Below, piece by piece: positions 57,226 through 64,000 of a stretch of DNA of 64,000 bases (position 1 is the stretch's first letter; every line of letters begins with the position of its first letter). The notes below the pieces were generated by a model. It made no database searches, was not told the origin of the DNA, and worked only from the letters and a program-made list of their open reading frames with translations. Source of the stretch: Candidatus Latescibacterota bacterium (GTDB lineage Bacteria > Latescibacterota > UBA2968); assembly GCA_022824945.1 (NCBI GenBank), contig JAJDYX010000047.1:124001-188000 (forward strand), given 5' to 3'. The translations under genes and the position numbers were made by a program.

Positions 57226-58509
57226 ATGTCCCATCCAAACATCCTCTACATCCACTCTCACGACACAGGTCGCTACATTCAGCCCTTTGGGCATGCCATG
57301 CCCACCCCAAATTTTCAGCGCCTCGCCGAACAGGGCGTTCTCTTTCGCCAGGCATTTTGCGCCAACCCAACCTGCTCGCCGAGCCGAGCCGCACTCCTGA
57401 CCGGACAATGGCCCCACAGTTGTGGTATGCTGGGACTTGCCCACCGCGGTTTTCGGCTCAAGGATTACAGCCATCACCTCGTTCACACACTCAAAAAAGC
57501 GGGTTACACAACCGCACTCTCGGGATTTCAGCACGTCGGTCGTCCCCCAGCAGCCGATCCCTCAGAAATCGGTTATGACGAAATATTCGACACCTCTAAA
57601 AATCAGCAGGCGACCTCCGACGCAGCCATTGCATATATCAACCGATCTCACGATAAGCCCTTCTTCCTCGACGTCGGCTATACCGTCACCCATCGCAGCT
57701 TTCCCGAACCGGGTCCCGGAGACGACCCGCGCTATTGCATACCCCCTGCGCCCTTGCCCGACACCCCCGAAACCCGATACGACACCGCAGCTTACAAAAC
57801 CTGCGTTCGCATTCTCGACACCGAAGTCGGGCGCGTCCTAAACGCCATAGATCGCGCCGGACTTTCCGAAAACACCATCGTCATAAGCACCACCGATCAC
57901 GGCATCGCATTTCCCATGATGAAATGCAACCTCACCGATCACGGCATCGGCATCATGCTCATCATGCGCGGACCGGGTTTTTCAGGCGGCAAAGTCATCG
58001 ATGGCATGGTCTCTCAAATTGACCTCTTCCCCACCTTGTGCGATGTGATCGGCATAGACCACCCAGACTGGCTACAAGGCAAATCCATACTACCACTGAT
58101 CCGCGAAGAAACAGATGAAATCCACGATGAAATTTTCGCAGAAGTCAACTATCACAGCTATTACGATCCGCAACGCGCCATACGCACAAAAAAATGGAAA
58201 TACATCCGCCACTGGTATCCCACACTGCGCCCCGGCGACATCAACTGCGACGGCAGCCCCAGCAAATCCTACTTTCTCGCCCAGGGCTGGCGGCAGAAAA
58301 ACCAACCCCCTGAACAACTCTACGACCTCATTTTTGACCCCCATGAAACCAACAATCTCGCCTCTGATCCCAAACACCAGGGCGCGTTAAACGACCTGCG
58401 CGATCGCCTCCAAACCTGGATGGAAACAACCGACGATCCACTGCTCGCAGGCTCAGTTTCCGCCCCTGAAGGCGCGCGCATCAACGACCCAGCAGACCTT
58501 CAGACTTAA
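57226..58509 (+). CDS. Type I sulfatase
   Basis: CSPSR motif (NPTCSPSRAALLTGQWPHSCGM); STTDHGIAFPMMKCNLTDHGIGIMLIMRGPG. Confidence 0.94.
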   Translation: MSHPNILYIHSHDTGRYIQPFGHAMPTPNFQRLAEQGVLFRQAFCANPTCSPSRAALLTGQWPHSCGMLGLAHRGFRLKDYSHHLVHTLKKAGYTTALSGFQHVGRPPAADPSEIGYDEIFDTSKNQQATSDAAIAYINRSHDKPFFLDVGYTVTHRSFPEPGPGDDPRYCIPPAPLPDTPETRYDTAAYKTCVRILDTEVGRVLNAIDRAGLSENTIVISTTDHGIAFPMMKCNLTDHGIGIMLIMRGPGFSGGKVIDGMVSQIDLFPTLCDVIGIDHPDWLQGKSILPLIREETDEIHDEIFAEVNYHSYYDPQRAIRTKKWKYIRHWYPTLRPGDINCDGSPSKSYFLAQGWRQKNQPPEQLYDLIFDPHETNNLASDPKHQGALNDLRDRLQTWMETTDDPLLAGSVSAPEGARINDPADLQT

Positions 58510-58515
58510 ACTGCA

Positions 58516-58550
58516 CAAAAAAAAGCCGCCCTTCAGCAAGGCGGCTTTTC
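58516..58550 (+). terminator. Rho-independent terminator
   Basis: aaaagccgcc cttcagcaa ggcggctttt. Confidence 0.85.
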
Positions 58551-58572
58551 TATGTATATAAACCCTATCTTC

Positions 58573-59226
58573 TCACGGCATCATCTGCACAGCGAGGGCG
58601 AGGGATAGCTCGATATCTGTAATTGCCTGCGACACGGCCTGACCGATCAAATCCAGCTTTCGCACCTGATCGATGCGATCTGAAACACGCGCCAGTTCGC
58701 GTGCGGACAGAATCTCCTTAAATATATCGCACGCATGCGCCAGACCAATAATCACGACATCGCGCGGACCTGGAATCTGGTCGCTAAACAACACCTCCAT
58801 AATCCTGAGCTTGACCTCGCGCTCGGCCGTGTTGTCGATAACGGGATAGCGCCGCCCCTGGATTACCCATAAGAATCGGTCCTCTTCGCGATTGAGAATG
58901 CCCCGTTCTACGAGCCGATTGAGAGCCTCTTCCCGAATCGTATCTGCGCGAAGCGCGGTGCGTTCCACCCAAAAGCGCGCATCCTTGGTCTCGTTCATCT
59001 GGGCAATATCTGCAAGCGTGGGATCGAGCAAGCTATCCTGAACTCGGGTCGAATCGACGAGGATCAGTTTTTCGAGGTCTGTGTCAATCCGATTCTCCAG
59101 CGCCAAATCCATCAACACACCACCGGCAAGCGCATACCGCATCAACCGGTCTGGCACGCGAGCAAACCTCCCATTCTCATCATCGAGAATGAGCAACATG
59201 AGTTCTTCCGCAAATCTAAGCGTCAT
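58573..59226 (-). CDS. GPP34/GOLPH3-family protein
   Basis: MTLRFAEELMLLILDDENGRF...YALAGGVLMDLALENRIDTD; PGPRDVVIIGLAHACDIFKEIL; overall GPP34 layout. Confidence 0.8.
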   Translation of the reverse strand: MTLRFAEELMLLILDDENGRFARVPDRLMRYALAGGVLMDLALENRIDTDLEKLILVDSTRVQDSLLDPTLADIAQMNETKDARFWVERTALRADTIREEALNRLVERGILNREEDRFLWVIQGRRYPVIDNTAEREVKLRIMEVLFSDQIPGPRDVVIIGLAHACDIFKEILSARELARVSDRIDQVRKLDLIGQAVSQAITDIELSLALAVQMMP

Positions 59227-59870
59227 GAGCTTCCTCCAGTCCATTTTACGCCCTGTGTAACCAGTTGCTGCATCCCTGCCCGCTCAAATGTACCTGGCCC
59301 GTGTCCCAGAGTCGTGTAAAATACCCGTCCTTCGCCATAACCCTTCACCCAGGCCATGGGATGCTGCTTATCGCTCCAATCCGCGGTTGCCAAAATGTGA
59401 ACAGCGGGATCCCATGCCGACATATAAATCTCGTCTTCCACTTCAAAATCATCGACCCCCTGTGTAATGGGGTGCGCGTCATCTGCAATATTCACGGTGA
59501 ACGTCAATCCCGGCGGATGCCAGTTTGCGTGCCCGCCGATCAAATCCACAGCCCTTCCCCCAATCCACCAGGCCGTACCGTGAATACCTACCAGACCTTT
59601 GCCACCCGCCACAAAATCGAATAACCCATCTTCTTGCCCAGGCGTCAAATCCGGCAAGCGATTCACCGTCCCATCCGCATCCCGCTCTGTGCGCGTGAAA
59701 CCCGTACCGTGTACCAGCACATCAAAATCGTTCAAAGCATCTGAAGTCAGCACATCCTTATCGTCTTCAAGCGCCACAGACAAATCGTCCTGAGCGCCCA
59801 AAAACCCATTAATAACCTCGGCACTTGCATCAAACCGATGGTTCGGACCCGACAAAATCAGCACATTCAT
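59223..59870 (-). CDS. ThuA-domain protein
   Basis: MNVLILSGPNHRFDASAEVINGFL; GGKGLVGIHGTAWW; WVKGYGEGRVFYTTLGHGPGTF; ATGA overlap with GPP34 gene. Confidence 0.9.
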   Translation of the reverse strand: MNVLILSGPNHRFDASAEVINGFLGAQDDLSVALEDDKDVLTSDALNDFDVLVHGTGFTRTERDADGTVNRLPDLTPGQEDGLFDFVAGGKGLVGIHGTAWWIGGRAVDLIGGHANWHPPGLTFTVNIADDAHPITQGVDDFEVEDEIYMSAWDPAVHILATADWSDKQHPMAWVKGYGEGRVFYTTLGHGPGTFERAGMQQLVTQGVKWTGGSS

Positions 59871-60029
59871 CTCATCCTCCTGGGTGATGGTAATTCCCAA
59901 ACTTGCATGGGTGTGTTAAAAACGACCTCGCCGTTTGCCATCCACGTTGCGGCAAAGGCGTAGCCCAGATATACAGAACCATATTCGAGTACGAGGTATG
60001 CGAGATTAGCTATATAAACCTCTGATACT
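59871..60029 (-). pseudogene. C-terminal gene remnant
   Basis: Open frame without a clear start: VSEVYIANLAYLVLEYGSVYLGYAFAATWMANGEVVFNTPMQVWELPSPRRMR*, stop directly before thuA ATG. Confidence 0.35.
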
Positions 60030-60050
60030 CATTGCTTGATGTCGAGCCTA

Positions 60051-60434
60051 TCAATACAATGGCACAGGATAAGCCCGAATCATTTCGTCAACAGTCACAA
60101 TAGTTAGGCGATGCTCGAGTGCTTGGCAAATAAGTATACGATCAAATGGATCACGATGTATTGAAGGCAGTTTGGCGAGCTGAGACACGCTAGCTTCATC
60201 AAGAGGCAAACTTGCAATCATGTGTCTTTCGCGTTGTACAGGCAGATAATTCTCCGGTGGTTCTGGCAAGGGTAGCTTGCCCAGTTGGTACTTTACGGAA
60301 ATTTCCCACAGTGAAATGGCACTTAGATACACTTCGTTCTCAGGATTGAGAATATCCCTCTGCATGACTTCTGGCAGACGTTGGTCGCCAGTTATGAGCC
60401 AGAGGAAGATGTGAGTATCTAGCAGAAGCCTCAT
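60051..60434 (-). CDS. PIN-domain toxin (VapC-like)
   Basis: MRLLLDTHIFLWLITGDQRLP; LSAISLWEISVKYQLGKL; HRDPFDRILICQALEHRLTIVTVD. Confidence 0.93.
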   Translation of the reverse strand: MRLLLDTHIFLWLITGDQRLPEVMQRDILNPENEVYLSAISLWEISVKYQLGKLPLPEPPENYLPVQRERHMIASLPLDEASVSQLAKLPSIHRDPFDRILICQALEHRLTIVTVDEMIRAYPVPLY

Positions 60435-60752
60435 TTATCTTTTACCTTCAAATTCTTCAATCACATACTCCGGCAATGGATCGTCGAAATCATCAGGCAC
60501 TGAGAACTCCCCAGCGCACAACCCAAAAGGGCGCGATGGTTTGTCATTCAATCGCAGTTCTGCTCTAGCCTGTTCCACTGGAATTACTTCTTCACCTGAA
60601 CCGCGAAGATGGCGAATCTCCTCTATGTCTTCCTGGTCTTCCAATAAGGTCAACAACGCCTCCCAAGTCGCATAGTCAAGCAGCACCGATTTTTTCTCGC
60701 CACCAGCGTCCACGACAAATTGGGCTTTTTCGAGTAGCTCGGGTACACTCAT
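60435..60752 (-). CDS. Cognate antitoxin of PIN toxin
   Basis: Immediately upstream of the toxin; MSVPELLEKAQFVVDAGGEKKSVLLDYATWEALLTLLEDQEDIEEIRHL. Confidence 0.75.
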   Translation of the reverse strand: MSVPELLEKAQFVVDAGGEKKSVLLDYATWEALLTLLEDQEDIEEIRHLRGSGEEVIPVEQARAELRLNDKPSRPFGLCAGEFSVPDDFDDPLPEYVIEEFEGKR

Positions 60753-60837
60753 ATCGATCTCCTTTCCAAACTTGCATCGGCGTATATAATACACGCCTGA
60801 AATCCGGTCAAGTGCTTTTCAAAATGAGCGATCTGCT

Positions 60838-60926
60838 TGCAGTTCTACTTTGGCCTATTCCCCTGGAATCACTTCTTCACCTGAATCGTGGAGATAGCGA
60901 ATCTCCTCTATGTCTTCCAGGTCTTA
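60838..60926 (-). pseudogene. Antitoxin gene fragment (diverged duplicate of 60555-60643)
   Basis: About 87 bp similar to the antitoxin gene with roughly 11 mismatches by eye; reads DLEDIEEIRYLHDSGEEVIPGE* versus DQEDIEEIRHLRGSGEEVIPVE. Confidence 0.8.
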
Positions 60927-61779
60927 AAGAACGTTTGAAAAGCGCGATCTCTTTATCTATGTCCTCCACATCTTCAATATCCTCTCCGTGGGCGGCTTTT
61001 AGATGGAGATTCAGGGCATATTTGCAACAATGTGCAATATAGGCGATAAACTCGGTCAAATCTTCGGTCTTATCCGCCTGCTCCAGCATCCCGATATATT
61101 GATCTCTCTCCTCAGTAAGGACTATGGATACAGTGTACCCGTGCCTGATCAAAATCATATTCATCAAAAGCCGCGCCATGCGACCATTACCATCGTCAAA
61201 CGGATGGATACGGATAAAACGGTAGTGAAACGTAGCGGCTATAACAATCGGATGTTCACCCTCATCCTCTTGTCTTCTATACCAATCTATGAGATCGCCC
61301 ATCGCCGATTTCACCTGATCTGGCGGTGTAAAATAATAAATCTCTCCTGTAGAAGTTCTCACGTTATTGGGCTGTGTCTTATACTCTCCGATAGCAATGC
61401 GCCGTTTCACCGGCTGTCCATCTGGCGTTATCGCGTCGTTTTCATAAGGCTCCTTCAACAGCACTTTATGGAGATTTCGGATAAAAACCTCGTTGAGCGA
61501 TTCGTTTCTTTTTACTGCATCCTCCATCGTCTTTACTGCCTCATCGTGTCCCTCAATATCCAGATGATCGCGCATCGGTTTCCCGTGGGCAGTAAGCCCA
61601 TGGAGGATCAGACTCCTCGTTTCTCCGAGCGTCAGACTATTGCCTTCTACAGCATTGGAGTGATAGTTCGACTCAATCCTGAGCTTTTGTTCTATCTGGC
61701 CCACGATCTCAGAAGGCAATGGGCGCAATGCGTCCAGTTCCTCTTTAAGCCGATCAATTTCTTCAATGATATTGCTCAT
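60877..61779 (-). CDS. Fic-domain protein (N-terminal inhibitory motif type)
   Basis: HPFDDGNGRMARLLMN catalytic motif; SNAVEGN inhibitory-type motif near N-terminus. Confidence 0.94.
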   Translation of the reverse strand: MSNIIEEIDRLKEELDALRPLPSEIVGQIEQKLRIESNYHSNAVEGNSLTLGETRSLILHGLTAHGKPMRDHLDIEGHDEAVKTMEDAVKRNESLNEVFIRNLHKVLLKEPYENDAITPDGQPVKRRIAIGEYKTQPNNVRTSTGEIYYFTPPDQVKSAMGDLIDWYRRQEDEGEHPIVIAATFHYRFIRIHPFDDGNGRMARLLMNMILIRHGYTVSIVLTEERDQYIGMLEQADKTEDLTEFIAYIAHCCKYALNLHLKAAHGEDIEDVEDIDKEIALFKRSLRPGRHRGDSLSPRFR

Positions 61780-61888
61780 GATATATTCTCACACAAAGAC
61801 ACTAACGACTCTAAAATATAAAGAATATTCCCACACAAAACTACAAAGTCCCAAAACTTCTATCCCTTTGTGCCTTCGTGTGAGTTCC

Positions 61889-62641
61889 TTATCTTCTCAA
61901 CTTAAACCCCTGCGCCGTCAGAAACTCATCCAACTCCTCACGCACATGAAATTGTCCGGTGCGCCCGCCCACCACCGTAGTCCAGCGCTGATCTCCTTCG
62001 TGCATCCCCTGTGACGCGTAAAATTCCACCATCTTCTGATCGTAATCCTTCATAATCGCGCAATGCGTCTCATCGTCCATATAACGCTCTCTGTGTAAAA
62101 CCGCATCGAGCGGCAAACGCGGTTTCACCTCTGGCTCCTGCGCTGGATACCCAATACAAAAACCAGACACAGCCACAACATAAGGCGGCAAACCGAGCAA
62201 TTTACCCACAGCCTTTGGATTATTCCGCATCGCCCCAATCATACAAATGCCCAACCCCATAGACTCCGCTGCAATCGCCACATTCTGCATCATCAACGCG
62301 ACATCCACCGTCGCAATCATCAACGCCTCGACATAATCCCCGTCAAACCGATCAACCCCATGCATCTGATTCGCCATCCGATCCCGGTGCAAATCCGCAC
62401 AAAAAGCCAAAAAAGCCGCACTCTGATGAATCTGCACCTGATCGGCACACAACTCAGCCAACCTCTTCTTGCGCTCGGGATCAGCCACATGTATCACTGT
62501 ATAAGCCTGCAAATTGCTCGACGTACTCGCCTGCTGCCCGCACTGAATAAGCGTCTCCAACACCCCATCGGGCAATGGTCGATCTTCAAACCTCCGAATA
62601 CTCCTGTGCGACATCAGCAAATCAATCGTGGGATTCGACAT
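61889..62641 (-). CDS. Nitroreductase-family NAD(P)H-dependent oxidoreductase (NfsA-like)
   Basis: LLMSHRSIRRFEDRPLPDGVLETLIQCGQQASTSSNLQAYTVIHV; ESMGLGICMIGAMRNNP. Confidence 0.93.
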   Translation of the reverse strand: MSNPTIDLLMSHRSIRRFEDRPLPDGVLETLIQCGQQASTSSNLQAYTVIHVADPERKKRLAELCADQVQIHQSAAFLAFCADLHRDRMANQMHGVDRFDGDYVEALMIATVDVALMMQNVAIAAESMGLGICMIGAMRNNPKAVGKLLGLPPYVVAVSGFCIGYPAQEPEVKPRLPLDAVLHRERYMDDETHCAIMKDYDQKMVEFYASQGMHEGDQRWTTVVGGRTGQFHVREELDEFLTAQGFKLRR

Positions 62642-62787
62642 AATAATCCTTTCTAAGAAACCGGGTTTTGCACGCTACACTTCATTGTGTGAATGAAGCC
62701 ATGAAACCAACCTTTGTCAAGAAACTTGACGCGAACTCTTTTTCTTCTTTCTTTAAAAATCTTCAAATTTCATACAAAGGAGAAAAC

Positions 62788-64000
62788 ATGCCCCTCACCT
62801 TAAACCAAAAAGACACGGGTTATCGCGGAATATGGTATTACAATCAGCCATCCGGCGATGAATACGTGTACAAATACAGCGGCGGATTGGGCACCTACTG
62901 TGCCAAACATCGCCCCTTTGCCGTGTACCGCCCCGAAGTCGAAAAAACCTTCTTCTGTTATGGCGGCACACCCCTTGACGCACACCTCAAACACGCCGAA
63001 GAAGACCTCAATGGCGACCGCGCGTTCTCGCGCAATCGCAGCGGTTTTCTCCTGCACATGGTCTCCTACTTCGACCACAAAACCCGACAGGTACCCCGTC
63101 CGACCATCCTCCTCGACAAAAACACAGCCGACGCCCACGACAATCCCGTCATATCCATAGACGACAAAGGCTATATCTGGATCTTCTCAACCGCACACGG
63201 CTTATCGCGCCCCTCGTATATCCACCGAAGCGCAAAACCCTACGACATAGACGAATTTGAACAAATTGACGCGACCTATCAACTCAATGGCGCAGAACAG
63301 CCCATGGACAACTTCTCCTACATGCAAGCCTGGCACTTACCAAATCGCGGCTTCATCAACTTTGTCACGCGCTACAAAGACCCGGCCGACCGCACCCTCT
63401 TCTTCACGACCAGTCCCAACGGCGTCAAATGGTCTGAATGGACGCGACTGGCCGCCATTGAAAAAGGACATTATCAAATCAGTATATGTTCCAACCACAA
63501 AGCCGTCACGGCCTTTAACTACCACCCCGACCCTCACGGTCTCAACTGGCGCACCAACCTCTACTATCTCGAAACCCCCGACTTTGGACAAACCTGGCAA
63601 AACGCGGCTGGGGAACCCGTCGAAATACCGCTCACAACCCCACACAACAACGCCCTCGTGCGCGATTACAAAGCCGAAGGACTCAAGGTCTATCTCAAAG
63701 ACATTCGCCTCGATCCACAGGGCAATCCCGTCATCCTGGTCATCACCAGCAAAGGTTATGAATCTGGCCCGGAAAATGGCCCACGCACCTGGACCCTATT
63801 ACAATGGACTGGAAGCGACTGGCACGCCCACCCCATCACCATATCCGACAGCAACTACGACATGGGGTCCCTCTACCTCGAAGCAGACGGCACATGGCGC
63901 GTCATCGCCCCCACAGAAACCGGACCACAACCCTACAATCCCGGTGGAGAAATGGCGATGTGGGAACGCAATGGACAATCGTGGAAACGCGTCGTACAAC
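62788..64000 (+). CDS. BNR-repeat-containing protein (BNR_4-like), truncated by window edge
   Basis: ATG 62788 with RBS aaaggag; GYRGIWYYNQPSGDEYVYKYSGGLGTYCAKHRPFAVY; DAHDNPVISIDDKGYIWIFSTAHG; repeated beta-propeller-like blades; open to window end. Confidence 0.75.
   Translation, partial: MPLTLNQKDTGYRGIWYYNQPSGDEYVYKYSGGLGTYCAKHRPFAVYRPEVEKTFFCYGGTPLDAHLKHAEEDLNGDRAFSRNRSGFLLHMVSYFDHKTRQVPRPTILLDKNTADAHDNPVISIDDKGYIWIFSTAHGLSRPSYIHRSAKPYDIDEFEQIDATYQLNGAEQPMDNFSYMQAWHLPNRGFINFVTRYKDPADRTLFFTTSPNGVKWSEWTRLAAIEKGHYQISICSNHKAVTAFNYHPDPHGLNWRTNLYYLETPDFGQTWQNAAGEPVEIPLTTPHNNALVRDYKAEGLKVYLKDIRLDPQGNPVILVITSKGYESGPENGPRTWTLLQWTGSDWHAHPITISDSNYDMGSLYLEADGTWRVIAPTETGPQPYNPGGEMAMWERNGQSWKRVVQ

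Noticed and set aside
60812-61042. 76-aa plus-strand ORF
   Set aside because: Reads through the antitoxin remnant and Fic 3' end on the wrong strand.
61003-61821. 272-aa plus-strand ORF
   Set aside because: Antisense shadow of the Fic gene.
1-64000. tRNA, rRNA, CRISPR arrays, transposases, integrases, prophage genes
   Set aside because: None found by eye; short ncRNAs would need a covariance search I cannot run.

Overview
This 64 kb window is a gene-dense bacterial chromosome segment. The many sulfatases, PhyH oxygenases and Gfo/Idh/MocA enzymes give it a Latescibacteria/Poribacteria-like flavour, but that taxonomic impression is inference only. I saw no rRNA, tRNA or CRISPR array. Housekeeping blocks: tilS-ftsH-folP, a tolC-MFP-RND efflux operon, holA, trxA, recJ, and a yggS-yggT-divIVA-(mtnP-nudix)-dksA/traR-lspA-rluD block whose order resembles the Bacillus ylmE..divIVA..ylyA-lspA-ylyB region. 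Accessory content: four sulfatases (one truncated by the window edge), two tandem PhyH oxygenases, a TrpD-like/sulfatase pair, a BNR-repeat protein, a serpin, two or three toxin-antitoxin-type loci, a PspA/DUF350/DUF4178/spermidine-synthase-like envelope module, and an Amt/histidine kinase/periplasmic binding protein/partner-switching cluster. Observations most worth follow-up: (1) a two-gene AAA-ATPase plus small D...ExK nuclease-like module at 34051-36047, flanked by apparent gene remnants, which is a candidate defence system; (2) a PhyH paralogue (23342-24091) whose HxD metal-ligand motif reads HAG, as in Fe/2OG halogenases, beside a canonical HRD paralogue; (3) the PspA/DUF350 module interrupted by a toxin-antitoxin pair; (4) a translationally coupled PBP-kinase-RsbW-RsbU chain; (5) a decayed antitoxin duplicate forming the out-of-frame 3' end of a Fic gene. 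All family calls come from reading motifs and overall sequence, not from database searches.
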